DNA of 41,780 nucleotides from Fibrobacterota bacterium (GCA_029557215.1 JAKPQQ010000101.1:1-41780), one strand, 5' to 3'; shown: positions 30,123 through 39,146, counted from the stretch's first letter. The notes: generated by a model not told the origin, from the letters alone. Translations and numbers: made by a program.

Positions 30123-31819
30123 CGCTGCGGGTTCGCCTTGCGGTGCCTGGCGGCGCAGGCGGCCGCGAAGGCGCCTTGGATCGCCACGAACGCGCCCATC
30201 GCGGCGGTGCCGCCTTCGGAGAACCCGTAGGAATGGAGCCCGGAGGCCAGGATGAAGTTGACTCCGTACCAGGCCATCACGACCCCGAAGAACGCGAGCA
30301 CCCCCCCCATGAGGGTCCCGAACACCCCGATCCAACCGCTGAACCGGCCGTGGAGCACGATGAGGTACCCCAGCGCGGCGATGAGCGACCAGGTCTCCTT
30401 GGGGTCCCAACCCCAGAACCGTCCCCATGAATAATCGGCCCATACGCCGCCGAGCACGATGCCGGCCACCAGCAGCAGCAGGCCCAGCTGCATCGATCGG
30501 TAGGCGTAGTGGGCGAGCGTCTTCTGGAACGGTTCCGAATCCTTGCGGAAGACCTGCGCGATGCCGAGGTTCCCCACGGCCATGGCCAGCAGGAAGGCCG
30601 CGTACGAGATCGTGATCGTCAGCACGTGCAGGGAAAGCCAGAAATTGCTGCGCAGGACCGGTACCAGGGGTTTGATGGAAGGATCGAGCACCGTGGGGAG
30701 GTTGTCGGCCAGCACGAACACCACGCAGCCGGCCGCCGCCACGGAGGCCAGCAGCGCGCGGGAACGGTAGATCCACGAAAGCGGACCGCCGAACAGCACC
30801 ACGCCGAATCCCACCCACAAGGTGGTCTCGTACATGTTCGTGACCGGCGCCCGTCCGGACACGAAGACCCGCAGCGCGAACCCGGCCAGAAGGAACACCG
30901 CGGCGAGCCCCATGGCGCCGGCCGATGCCACCAGGGCGGCCCTGGATTTCGGGGGGGAGGTGTCGGCGGTGCTGCGCGAGATCCAGGCGGCCAGGAACGA
31001 CACCAGCAGCGCGATCCACGCCCACCGGAAGGGATGGAACTTCGCCAGCGCGAGCTCGGCCTCCACGTGGGCGGGACGGGTGCGCAGGAATTGTCCGTTC
31101 CCCAGGCCCGAAAGCGAATCGGTGAGGAGGTCGTTTTCCGACAAGCCCCTCGCCGACGAATCGAACAGGGCCTGGTTTCCCGTCGCGAAGGCGGCGAACA
31201 GGTTCCGGACGGCTTCGACGCGTCCCACCAGGGCGGGATTCACCGCGATCTCATGCACCGGGACTTCCTGCGGAAGCCGCCATTCGCCTTCGAGTCCGGC
31301 TGGCCCCGGAAGCAGCCGCCACGTGGCTCCGGCCCGGGCGTCCAGGAATTTTTCCAGGCGGCGCCGGGTTTCCCGGGCGGCCCGTTCCAGCGGGGTCGGC
31401 CGCAATCTGGAACGGTCCTTTTCGTCGGCGGACTCGGCGAGTGCTTGCAGTTTCGCGTTGGAGGCCAATTCGTCGAAGCTCGCGAACTGGCCTTGCGGGT
31501 CCAGCCCGATTTCCTTGCGCAGGGTCTTGTTCGGGCAGTAGATGATCTTCTGGCCGGACAGCGATTCGCCGTGGAGCGCCAAGGCGAACCAGGAACGCAT
31601 CGGTCCCAGTTCGCGGGTCAGGCCGGCGCGACCGCGGATCTCCTGGACGCCTTCGGTGGCCGCCACCAGAAGGGGCTTGACGCGCCCGCCCGCGAGGACC
31701 GCGATTCCTTCTGCGCTCGCGAGGTCGAGCTTCTGGACGGAAGCGGGGAGGCGCACCTCGGGTTCGGCCGACCGGGACAGGCCGGCCATGCACAGCGCCA
31801 GGGCGAGGAACTTCTTCAT
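30119..31819 (-). CDS. ccsA: Cytochrome c biogenesis protein CcsA/ResC with N-terminal periplasmic domain
   Basis: 566 residues. After a signal-like start (KKFLALALCMAGLSRSA) an extracytoplasmic region of about 270 residues follows, containing LPASVQKLDLASAEGIAVLA and LAGGRVKPLLVAATEG, then about eight membrane helices from residue 285. The tryptophan-rich heme-handling motif WGRFWGWDPKETWSLIAA is intact, with nearby histidines (LHVLTITISYAAF, YLIVLHGRFSG). CcsA/ResC moves heme across the membrane and joins it to apocytochrome c together with ResB. ATG overlaps the resB stop (ATGA). The large N-terminal domain is an addition known in some System II proteins. Confidence 0.93.
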   Translation of the reverse strand: MKKFLALALCMAGLSRSAEPEVRLPASVQKLDLASAEGIAVLAGGRVKPLLVAATEGVQEIRGRAGLTRELGPMRSWFALALHGESLSGQKIIYCPNKTLRKEIGLDPQGQFASFDELASNAKLQALAESADEKDRSRLRPTPLERAARETRRRLEKFLDARAGATWRLLPGPAGLEGEWRLPQEVPVHEIAVNPALVGRVEAVRNLFAAFATGNQALFDSSARGLSENDLLTDSLSGLGNGQFLRTRPAHVEAELALAKFHPFRWAWIALLVSFLAAWISRSTADTSPPKSRAALVASAGAMGLAAVFLLAGFALRVFVSGRAPVTNMYETTLWVGFGVVLFGGPLSWIYRSRALLASVAAAGCVVFVLADNLPTVLDPSIKPLVPVLRSNFWLSLHVLTITISYAAFLLAMAVGNLGIAQVFRKDSEPFQKTLAHYAYRSMQLGLLLLVAGIVLGGVWADYSWGRFWGWDPKETWSLIAALGYLIVLHGRFSGWIGVFGTLMGGVLAFFGVVMAWYGVNFILASGLHSYGFSEGGTAAMGAFVAIQGAFAAACAARHRKANPQR

Positions 31820-33561
31820 GCTGGGGTCTCCGTGCGCTTGCGCAGGCGTTCGGCGGCGTACCACCCGATGCTGATCACGGCCAGGAGCGACCCCAGGTAT
31901 TTGAAGGGGCGCCCGGGATCGCGATTCACGGAAAGGATCGTGGTCGAGGGAGCGCCGGGGCGCTGCACGAAACTGGCCTGGTAGAAGGTGTAGCCGCCGT
32001 GTTGGAGGGGTTCGTTCATGGCGATGCGGGCGGTGTCCAGAGGGGCGCCCAGGCTGTCCACCACGGTCACGAACGACTCGTAGGAGGCCGCATCCATGGT
32101 TCCCGGGTTGGTTCCGACCTTGAAGCTGTCGAGGCGGATTCCGAACGGCAAGGCGGTGCGGCGCTCCTCGTGGGAAAGGATGCGGCGGTGTCCTGCTTCG
32201 CTCCATCCGAAGAATCCTCCCAAGGGGATCCATCGCGGCGCCCCCCAGGGGCCTTGGCCGACGCGGATCGCCGGTGGCGGCAGCGCGGCACCGGGTGCCG
32301 GATCGACCTCCACGCAGGAGTCCCTCAGGTCGGCCCGCGGCAACCAGGTGCCCACCGACGCGTGGACGCCCTCCAGAGGCAAACGCATGCTCCGCCCCGG
32401 GAGGACGTGGAAGGCGGCCAGGATGCGGCCGTCGCGTTCGCAGCGGGCCAGCAGGGAATCTCCCGCGGCCCCGAGTCGGAGCGTGGGCGCCTGTGCCGCG
32501 CCTCCGTGGGGACGGTACTCGATCTTCCAGGAGACTTCGGGATGGGCGTCGCCCGTGAAACGGAATCCGGGAACGCGTCCGTAGAGGATCTCTTCCCAGG
32601 TGGCGTTCCCGGTCGACACCTTCAGGCGCACGGCGGGGTTCACGAGGTTGCCGGACTGGTTGGCCAGACCCGAATCGCCGATCCTGGCGTCGGGGAGGAA
32701 TTCGACCACGCCGACTTCCAACATGCCGTCGTTTTTTGTCCGACCCGGGACGAGTTCGCCCAACGCGAACTCGACGGAATTCTTCCCGTGTCGGCATTCC
32801 AGGGAAAGGGCGGCGGGGATGTTCGGCGTGGTGTCCAGGAACGCCGCCACCGACCCCACCGGTTCCAGCGAGACGTGGAGCGAGGCCGCGTCCTGTCTGG
32901 AAGGCAGCGCGGGATGGTCAAGGGCCAGCCGGAGCGCGATCGGTTCCGATTCGCCGGCCATCAGCGCGAGTTCCACGATCGGGGTGCCGTCGGGGGTCGG
33001 CGAGGTCTTCTGGTAGATCTTGGAAAACGGGATCGATTGGACGATGCGGGGGCCGTTGCCGGGAAATCCGGGCACCGGGCCCAGATCGCCCGAATCGGAG
33101 ACCAGACTCCTGTCCAGGGGAACCTCGGATTCGAACCGCTCGTCCAGGTAGGAGCGCAGGACGGTTTCCGGCAACCGGACCGCCATGCTCGCCGAACCTT
33201 CGGGGATCTCGATGGTCCCGTCCAATCCGCCCAACCGGGTCCCGAACGCCCCGGCGAGCAGGACGAGCATTCCCAGGTGGATGCACCCGAAGGCGTACTG
33301 GTGCCGCTTCAACGGCATCCGGATCAGCACGGAAAACAGGATGTTCAGGAAAAGGAACGCCAGGAGGAGGTCGAACCACCATCGGTCGTAGACCAGCAGG
33401 CGGGCCATGTCGGCGTTGTAGCGGGATTCGATCAAGGTGCCGACCGCGAGGATCGCGGCGAGCGATCCCATGGTCACCACGGCGAGTTTGAGCGATGCGA
33501 GGGTGCGTACGATGGGTAGGTTCCGCAAAATCCGGGACTTCCTGCTCGAAGATGTTGTCAT
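31816..33561 (-). CDS. resB: Cytochrome c biogenesis protein ResB-like
   Basis: 581 residues. Three N-terminal membrane helices (LAVVTMGSLAAILAVGTLIE, WFDLLLAFLFLNILFSVLI, FGCIHLGMLVLLAGAFG) precede a large periplasmic domain of about 400 residues. A last helix near the C-terminus follows the ResB hallmark LQHGGYTFYQASFVQ and DPGRPFKYLGSLLAVISIGW. ResB (Ccs1) chaperones apocytochrome for the CcsA heme ligase in System II. ATG 33561 overlaps the CheX-like stop (ATGA) and the stop overlaps ccsA, so both partners are translationally coupled. Confidence 0.93.
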   Translation of the reverse strand: MTTSSSRKSRILRNLPIVRTLASLKLAVVTMGSLAAILAVGTLIESRYNADMARLLVYDRWWFDLLLAFLFLNILFSVLIRMPLKRHQYAFGCIHLGMLVLLAGAFGTRLGGLDGTIEIPEGSASMAVRLPETVLRSYLDERFESEVPLDRSLVSDSGDLGPVPGFPGNGPRIVQSIPFSKIYQKTSPTPDGTPIVELALMAGESEPIALRLALDHPALPSRQDAASLHVSLEPVGSVAAFLDTTPNIPAALSLECRHGKNSVEFALGELVPGRTKNDGMLEVGVVEFLPDARIGDSGLANQSGNLVNPAVRLKVSTGNATWEEILYGRVPGFRFTGDAHPEVSWKIEYRPHGGAAQAPTLRLGAAGDSLLARCERDGRILAAFHVLPGRSMRLPLEGVHASVGTWLPRADLRDSCVEVDPAPGAALPPPAIRVGQGPWGAPRWIPLGGFFGWSEAGHRRILSHEERRTALPFGIRLDSFKVGTNPGTMDAASYESFVTVVDSLGAPLDTARIAMNEPLQHGGYTFYQASFVQRPGAPSTTILSVNRDPGRPFKYLGSLLAVISIGWYAAERLRKRTETPA

Positions 33562-34058
33562 TCCGTGTTCGCGACCAGCGCGGCCAGGATCCGGCCCGTT
33601 CCGTTGCATCCCAGGAATGTCCGAGATCCGATGGCTTGCGCCCACATCGATGCGACGGATTCCGCTCGAGGCTCGAACGGTTGTCGGAGTTCGACGGGAA
33701 TGTCGGAGGCGCAGAAGAGATCCTTGGCCAGCATTTCGGCCAGTTCGGCCAGGAATTCCAGCGCCAGCGCCCGGTCGACCATCGCGTCGGGCAGGCTGTG
33801 GAACCCGGCCGCCAGATCCCGCGCGGTCTCTTCGGATGCGCCGATCAGGATCGAACCGTTCCAAGGACCGGCCAGCGGCACCACGAGCTTCAGGTCGGCG
33901 GATGCGAGCGATTCGGTGGTCGACGAACCGGAAGGCAAGGTCCATGCGTCGGCGAACGTCGCCTCGGCGAGGATCCGCTGGAAGGTCGTCTCGAGGATCG
34001 CCGAGGCTTCCTTCGGGACACCGGGAATTTGTCTGGTTCGAGTTTCGGGCGCGTCCAA
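33558..34058 (-). CDS. CheX-like (CheC/CheX family) protein
   Basis: 166 residues from a TTG start; TACTTT lies 9 nt upstream and no Shine-Dalgarno is seen. The fold pattern fits the CheX family of chemotaxis phosphatases: LKLVVPLAGPWNGSILIGASEETA (residues 56-79), FHSLPDAMVDRALALEFLAELAEMLAKDLF (residues 86-115), and a C-terminal strand region. The helix that normally carries the catalytic ExxN reads AELAEMLAK, with Glu in place of Asn, so phosphatase activity is doubtful. It is the first gene of the seven-gene operon whose last gene is a lone receiver; that pairing hints at regulation of the receiver. Confidence 0.72.
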   Translation of the reverse strand: MDAPETRTRQIPGVPKEASAILETTFQRILAEATFADAWTLPSGSSTTESLASADLKLVVPLAGPWNGSILIGASEETARDLAAGFHSLPDAMVDRALALEFLAELAEMLAKDLFCASDIPVELRQPFEPRAESVASMWAQAIGSRTFLGCNGTGRILAALVANTE

Positions 34059-34109
34059 GATGAACAGAAAGTATCATCGCCCGCGCCCGCGGGCCAGTGG
34101 TGATCGATC

Positions 34110-34126
34110 GGGACAGAACATGTCCC
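34110..34126. promoter_or_regulatory. Inverted repeat upstream of the heme/cytochrome operon
   Basis: GGGACA (34110-34115) and TGTCCC (34121-34126) flank a 5-nt centre in the 116-bp gap between the CotH gene end and the CheX-like start, about 37 bp upstream of the putative -10. It could be an operator or the terminator stem of the CotH gene, though no T-run follows. Confidence 0.3.
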
Positions 34127-34174
34127 CCGGTGCCGCCGGAGAAGGCCTGCGCCCTCCCCAGCGGCGAGGCAGGT

Positions 34175-36919
34175 TCACTCGAACCGGGCGACCAGGGTCG
34201 TGGGATCGGTTCCGGGCACCAGGACGCGCCGTGCGATGGCGGTTCCGTCGCTCCAACCCAGGAAAGCGCGGCCGCCGGACGACACGGCCTCCACGACGAC
34301 GGGGAGCCCTCGGTAGTGGGGGCCCGAATAGCCGGATCCCACCGCGATGTCTTCGATCCGGATCGTCCCGCCCGTCGCCGACAGGCTCAGGGTGGTCGTC
34401 GAATCCAGTTTGAAGAAGTTCTTCATCTGGCCGATGATCGTCTCGGGGCGTTTCTGCAGGAAGGTCCGGATCACGCCGTCCTGCTGCGTCTGCTTGGATG
34501 CGCTGAATTTCCAACGCGCCACGTCGCGCGGCACTTCCGACGAAATGGAGCCCACGATGCTGTCCATGGCGCGCAAGGTCGTCGTCGGGGACAGGTTGGT
34601 GGCCAGTTGCACCAGGAACCGGTTGATGAAGCGGTCCCGCAGGACCTTGCGTCCGAAGATCCGCCGTACGAACACGTTCGAACCTCTGCCGTTGGGGTAT
34701 TCGTCCCAGCCCAACGAGGAATCCGCCACGAAGGGGAACAGGTTCTTGGTGTACGATCCGCTGAACGCGCCCAGGCCGCCGTCCAGGTCGAACAGCATCA
34801 TCCGCCATCGCGAAGCCGCCGAACCGTTGCGCCTCCAGCAGCGGACGTTGTTGGCGGGCCAGTCGTCGTTGTTCGCGAACAGCTCGGTGGCCACGTAGTC
34901 CATGTGGTTGTCGAGATCGATCCGGCTCGCGACCGATGCCCATCCCGCCTCGTCGTCGGGTGCGAGATCTTCGACGGTCCTCCGCAGGGCGTTCCAGTCG
35001 CTGGAAGATCCCGCCTGGACCTCGCTGTTGTTCTTCACCAGGTCGATTTCCGACTTGTCGATCCCGAACCGGGTTTCGAAGTAGTCGGGGTCGAGCTTTT
35101 CCCGGATCTCGTAGATGCCCCAGTAGCGTCCGTTGATGAAGAACACCACGTGCCGGGACAACTGGTATTCCAGCCCTCGGCTTTCGGTGAAGCTCTGCAT
35201 CATGCCGTCGCGCACGTAGTCCGTGCTTGCGTTGCTGCCGTTGGCGCGCAGCCCGAACCCCTTGAATTTCTGGAACTGCGGGTGGTGCGGAAAGAGAGGC
35301 CATTCCGCCTGGGTGACGCCGTACTTCTCGCGGAACTGGATGGAAAAGGCCTTTTTGGGCTGCGCGCGGGTCCAGTTGCCGTAGATTCCGACCCCGGCAG
35401 GGAGCGAAAACGCGTGCGATCCTCCGTCGAACAGTTCGATGTTGGCGGGAAGTTCGATGTCGTGCCAGAAATTGGCGCCGAAGTTCGGGATTTCCTCGGA
35501 GGCGTTGGGCCCGAGGGAATGGATCCCGGAGTCCGGATCGAACATCCGGTCGGGATCCACCGTGAGCGAGACGACCGGCAGGCGGATGTTCTCGTCCAGG
35601 AGGAAGGTGGCGGTGCGGACGGGGCCTCTCCGGCCATCGGCGGCGAAGGCGGCGCAACTGACCGAGGCGGTGCTGTCCAGCCTGATTCCGGAGTCGGCCG
35701 AAGGCGAGGTCGGAGTCGGGGAGCGACCGCCCGTTTCGCAGCGGGTCGACTGACCAGGGAGCTTCGAGACCTTGACGGTCAACGGGCTGGCGTGGAATCC
35801 CGGAGCGGTCAGGAAGACGGGGGAATCCAGCAGGTCCGGGAGCGCTCCGGAGGGGTTCGCCCGGCCAGGGGTGCCCGAGGAGGCGAACGCCCAGCGGCCG
35901 GAAGAAGGATCTCTCGCCCATGTTCCGGTGGGCGGGATGGCCGGGTAGTCGATCTCCGTCGCCGCAGTTCCTGTCGTGTCTTCCAGTCCCAGCCGGCCTC
36001 CGTCGCGATCGAGCTTGAAATTCGAATGGAAGTTCCTTGCCGCACGGAAGAATGCCACTCTGTTCACGTGGACGGAATATGTTCCGAGGGCGTTGGCGGG
36101 CGGATCCATCTGGAATCCGTTGATCCGGGAGGGGTCGACGTCGAACGATGCGATTCGCAGCACGTATTCGTCGTTTTCGACGCCTGTGCCGAAGAACGGC
36201 ACGGCCCCATGTTTCCAGCACTCCGAGTCGAAGCACAGTCGAAGCATCAACTTCTGGTTGGCGGGGAACGTGCCGCGCAGGAGCAGCCGATCCAAATCGC
36301 TGGCGTCGATTTCCTGTATGCCGGCGCCCACGCTCGCGCTCGACCACTCCAGTCCTGCCTCGGCATTGTCCATCAGCAGGAGTTTGGCGCTGATGGCTAT
36401 GCTTCCATCAGGGTCCTTTCCGGTGAGTCGCTTGAAACGATCAGGCCGAACCGCGCTGAAGCCGGGGCCGGGGTTTTCGTTCAGGGAATCAGACCAGCTC
36501 CATGCCGAGGTCAGTCGAGCTTCCGTCGCCACCGACGCTGGTTCGCTGGTTCGCTTGTCGCGTCCCGACATGAACACCAGCACGCTTCCTCCGGGAGGGA
36601 GGGTGGTGTCGGGAAGCCTCCAACCGGACCCGTCTTTGGAGTCTCCACGGATCCGATACGCTTTCAGGTCGACTGAATCGCTCGAACGGTTCGTCACTTC
36701 GATCCAGCCCGGATCGTCGCCGAATTCGTCTTCCAGCGCGGCGTTTCCGGGACAGATTTCGCTGAACACGACGGGAAGGCTGTCGGCTCTTGCGGCCGGC
36801 AGGTACCCGGCCGTGTCGGGTGTGGCGGGCGCTCCCAGGAGCTTGGCTTCATCGAAGCATCCGGACAACGCGGCGCAAGCCGCAAGCAGGGAGGCGATCT
36901 TCAGGTGGACGTGGTTCAC
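34175..36919 (-). CDS. CotH-kinase and lamin-tail domain surface lipoprotein
   Basis: 914 residues. Lipoprotein signal with lipobox LSGC (HVHLKIASLLAACAALSGC). A lamin-tail domain follows at about 48-120 (VVFSEICPGNAALEDEFGDD, GWIEVTNRSSDSVDLKAY), then a second beta-rich region with another such module. The CotH kinase-like domain spans about 470-780: SFTESRGLEYQLSRHVVFFI, NGRYWGIYEIREKLDPDYFE, DYVATELFANNDDWPANNV and RWRMMLFDLDGGLG. A C-terminal beta module (LSLSATGGTIRIEDI, FLGWSDGT) ends it. CotH proteins are atypical protein kinases of spores and surfaces; the substrate here is unknown. The related lamin-tail lipoprotein gene ends 3 bp upstream, so they are co-transcribed. Confidence 0.9.
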   Translation of the reverse strand: MNHVHLKIASLLAACAALSGCFDEAKLLGAPATPDTAGYLPAARADSLPVVFSEICPGNAALEDEFGDDPGWIEVTNRSSDSVDLKAYRIRGDSKDGSGWRLPDTTLPPGGSVLVFMSGRDKRTSEPASVATEARLTSAWSWSDSLNENPGPGFSAVRPDRFKRLTGKDPDGSIAISAKLLLMDNAEAGLEWSSASVGAGIQEIDASDLDRLLLRGTFPANQKLMLRLCFDSECWKHGAVPFFGTGVENDEYVLRIASFDVDPSRINGFQMDPPANALGTYSVHVNRVAFFRAARNFHSNFKLDRDGGRLGLEDTTGTAATEIDYPAIPPTGTWARDPSSGRWAFASSGTPGRANPSGALPDLLDSPVFLTAPGFHASPLTVKVSKLPGQSTRCETGGRSPTPTSPSADSGIRLDSTASVSCAAFAADGRRGPVRTATFLLDENIRLPVVSLTVDPDRMFDPDSGIHSLGPNASEEIPNFGANFWHDIELPANIELFDGGSHAFSLPAGVGIYGNWTRAQPKKAFSIQFREKYGVTQAEWPLFPHHPQFQKFKGFGLRANGSNASTDYVRDGMMQSFTESRGLEYQLSRHVVFFINGRYWGIYEIREKLDPDYFETRFGIDKSEIDLVKNNSEVQAGSSSDWNALRRTVEDLAPDDEAGWASVASRIDLDNHMDYVATELFANNDDWPANNVRCWRRNGSAASRWRMMLFDLDGGLGAFSGSYTKNLFPFVADSSLGWDEYPNGRGSNVFVRRIFGRKVLRDRFINRFLVQLATNLSPTTTLRAMDSIVGSISSEVPRDVARWKFSASKQTQQDGVIRTFLQKRPETIIGQMKNFFKLDSTTTLSLSATGGTIRIEDIAVGSGYSGPHYRGLPVVVEAVSSGGRAFLGWSDGTAIARRVLVPGTDPTTLVARFE

Positions 36920-36922
36920 GGT

Positions 36923-38419
36923 TCACTTCCCCGGTGTCGGCTGGGCGGAGGTCCAGGCGTTGGATGAGGTTCCTGGAATGTCGCTGGCGATCCTTCGCAG
37001 GCAGGCTCCCGCGCCGTCCGCGGCGACCGGCCACGGCGAAGAGGGGAGCCAGGCGGCGGCGTCGACGACGATGTCGGCCCACGAGGTGGACCCGTTGTTC
37101 CCGGCGACCGGGGTCGCGGGGCGGCGCAGGCGGATGGTCTCCCCGGCGTTGTCCAGGCGTCCGGAGTAGGCCACCACGGGCACCGAATCGGGGATGCCCC
37201 ACTTCGCCCGGAACGCGGCCGGGGTCATGTCGGATTCCGACACCAGCACCAGGGTGCCGCCCGGCCGGAGCGAATCCGACGCAGCGAAGATCTTGCCGGT
37301 TCCAGCCAGGCTCCAGGAGCGCGACGGGTCTTGCGCGAACCCCAGGTGGACGACGGAATCCGTTTCGTTGCGGAGTTCGACGAATTCCGCGTCGCCGGGG
37401 GGCGGGGCGTAGCAGATCTCGGCGATCGAAACCGTCCCCGGGGTGCGGTTCGAGGTCGGGGCGCCAGGGGTGGGGACCGCCGTCGCGATGTCGGATTCCG
37501 TCCCCGTCGGCCCGATGCGCGCGGCCGACGATCCTTGGGGCACCACGTTCCAGGCGAAGGCGCTGACGGAACCCGTCAAGCCGCCGTCGGGAGCGGGTTC
37601 CAGCAGCAGGAGCTCGCCGCCCGTCGCCAACGGGAGGAGGTCTCCCCAGCCGGTCTGTCCTTCGCCAGGGGATTGGCGCAGCACGATCCGCCCGCGGGCG
37701 GGAAGGATCGTACCCGGAGCCAGCGTGTCCGAGCGGCTCGCCCCGGGCGAAGGCGCCAGGATCCATCCCGACACGTCCACCGCTTGCGAAGAACTCGAGG
37801 CGATCTCCACGAAGCCGCTGCCGGTCGCGTCGGCGGGACCCACCTCGGAGATCCGGATTCCCTTGTCGACGGCGAGGTCCGGTTCTTGCCGCGGCTCGCC
37901 TCCGATCTTCCGGGAGGCGCTCCACGAACCCGGGGACCCGGGATCGCCACCGGTGTAGACCAGACTGGCTCCGACCGCAGATGCCCCGGCGGGCCAGGGC
38001 TCGCGATCGGAGTAGGTGAATTCGAACTTCTGTTCGGCGCCATCCAAACCGATCTTCTCGCCTTCGTCGGCCAGGCGTCCGGTGTAGACGCCGTTGATCT
38101 TGACGCCCGGGTGATGCTTGGCGAACAGCGCTTCGCTGTTGGTCAGGATGATCTTGCCATCGGGGGGCAGGTCGGCCGCGGACGCGCCGAACTCGTACCC
38201 AACGGCCTTGATCTTGATTCCCGCCATCTTGGCCGGGCTTGCGCCGTCGTTGCGCAGTTCCAGCCACTCCAGGCTGTCGATTCCGTTGCGGAACAGAAAC
38301 TGGGAAACCACCAGACGGCTCGTGGATTGGGGAGATGTGGTTTCGGAGGTGCATCCGACCATCCAGGGCAACCCTAGGGCCAACGGAGCCAGCCATCGAA
38401 GAAGGGAAGAACGGTTCAT
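36923..38419 (-). CDS. Multi lamin-tail domain lipoprotein
   Basis: 498 residues. Lipobox MVGC (LAPLALGLPWMVGC). Three lamin-tail-like modules follow, each starting with a strand and WLELRN/VEI/FVELRN-type core: RLVVSQFLFRNGIDSLEWLE (about 35-54), KGIRISEVGPADATGSGFVE (about 186-205), and VSIAEICYAPPPGDAEFVEL (about 326-345). Repeated elements such as VYTGRLADEGEKIGLDG and VAYSGRLDNAGETIRLRR show internal duplication. The modules probably mediate surface attachment or protein binding. It lies 3 bp upstream of the CotH protein gene and shares its domain type, which suggests the two act together on the cell surface. Confidence 0.88.
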   Translation of the reverse strand: MNRSSLLRWLAPLALGLPWMVGCTSETTSPQSTSRLVVSQFLFRNGIDSLEWLELRNDGASPAKMAGIKIKAVGYEFGASAADLPPDGKIILTNSEALFAKHHPGVKINGVYTGRLADEGEKIGLDGAEQKFEFTYSDREPWPAGASAVGASLVYTGGDPGSPGSWSASRKIGGEPRQEPDLAVDKGIRISEVGPADATGSGFVEIASSSSQAVDVSGWILAPSPGASRSDTLAPGTILPARGRIVLRQSPGEGQTGWGDLLPLATGGELLLLEPAPDGGLTGSVSAFAWNVVPQGSSAARIGPTGTESDIATAVPTPGAPTSNRTPGTVSIAEICYAPPPGDAEFVELRNETDSVVHLGFAQDPSRSWSLAGTGKIFAASDSLRPGGTLVLVSESDMTPAAFRAKWGIPDSVPVVAYSGRLDNAGETIRLRRPATPVAGNNGSTSWADIVVDAAAWLPSSPWPVAADGAGACLRRIASDIPGTSSNAWTSAQPTPGK

Positions 38420-38799
38420 CGCGGGTTTATCCTGGGAATGGTTATGGGGGCCGGAGAGTCCAGTGCCTGGTCGTCGGTGAGGGACCGTCGATGGACTCGA
38501 ACGATTCTTCTGAACAGGGAAGGCGGAAGACGATTCCAACATTTTGTGTCCAGGGATCCATTGGATCGATGAGGGTGGGCCGCAGATCTCGAACCGAGGT
38601 TCGTTCTACAAGTTGTCGCTGGAAGTCGCTTGCAGGTGTTGGGAATTGCGGCTGGATCCTTGATTTTTTCAACAAATATGGGAAATGCGAGGTCTTCCCG
38701 GCAGAAATGCGAACTGGTCGGGTTAGGTGACACGCGGAATGGGCGATGGAGCGGTACAGGCGTTTGTTCCAAATGCGAAGCTTTTCTGCAGAGCGACCA
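38420..38799. other. Intergenic region without a supported gene
   Basis: This 380-bp stretch separates the lipoprotein start from the tRNA-Phe promoter. It is richer in A and T than its surroundings (for example TTTTTTCAACAAATATGG near 38660-38680). It contains one small palindrome (GAACC-GA-GGTTC near 38600) and must hold the lipoprotein promoter. I find no ORF with normal codon use, and no convincing RNA fold. Confidence 0.5.
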
Positions 38800-38828
38800 T
38801 TGCCATTCCGTCGGGTTTGGCCTAACTT
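38800..38828 (+). promoter_or_regulatory. Promoter of tRNA-Phe
   Basis: TTGCCA (38800-38805) and TAACTT (38823-38828) are separated by 17 bp; the tRNA begins 12 nt after the -10 box. Confidence 0.75.
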
Positions 38829-38840
38829 TGCTGACCCTAC

Positions 38841-38914
38841 GCCACTGTAGCTGAGTTGGTTCAAGCGCTGGACTGAAAATCCGGAGTACGTCGGTTCGAC
38901 CCCGACCGGTGGCA
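38841..38914 (+). tRNA. tRNA-Phe (GAA)
   Basis: The 7-bp acceptor stem (GCCACTG/CGGTGGC with one G-U), D arm, anticodon stem CTGGA/TCCGG with loop CTGAAAA (anticodon GAA), and T arm GTCGG-TTCGACC-CCGAC are all formed. The discriminator base is A. The 3' CCA is not encoded. Confidence 0.97.
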
Positions 38915-38916
38915 TA

Positions 38917-38957
38917 AGAAAAGCGGATCTGCGACAGCAGGTCCGCTTTTCTGTTTT
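38917..38957 (+). terminator. Terminator of tRNA-Phe
   Basis: AGAAAAGCGGATCTGC (38917-38932) pairs with GCAGGTCCGCTTTTCT (38937-38952) with one G-U pair and a GACA tetraloop, followed by GTTTTA. Confidence 0.92.
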
Positions 38958-39100
38958 ACCCTCCTCCGCGAATTCCAGAACGTCGCGCTGTCGTGGCGAG
39001 GAGATCTAGATCTTCTTCCGCGAAGCACGAGGGTGGATGCCAGGTGAGCAGATGGCGGCTCTAGGCTTGCCGAGGAAGGATGTCGTTGTCGGTCTTGGGG

Positions 39101-39142
39101 CAAGAAACAGAAAAGCTCCAGGGCAGCGCCTGGAGCTTTTCT
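39101..39142 (-). terminator. Terminator of the secG / tRNA-Leu transcript
   Basis: On the minus strand AGAAAAGCTCCAGG and CCTGGAGCTTTTCT form a perfect 14-bp stem with a 6-nt loop, followed by GTTTCTTG. It lies just past the tRNA-Leu 3' end and has the same AGAAAAGC stem base as the tRNA-Phe terminator. Confidence 0.9.
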
Positions 39143-39146
39143 GAAA

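Noticed and set aside
38442..38915. A 157-codon minus-strand ORF beginning with PPVGVEPTYSG
   Set aside because: The start is the well-known artefact of translating the antisense strand of a tRNA, here tRNA-Phe, and the rest has no recognisable features.
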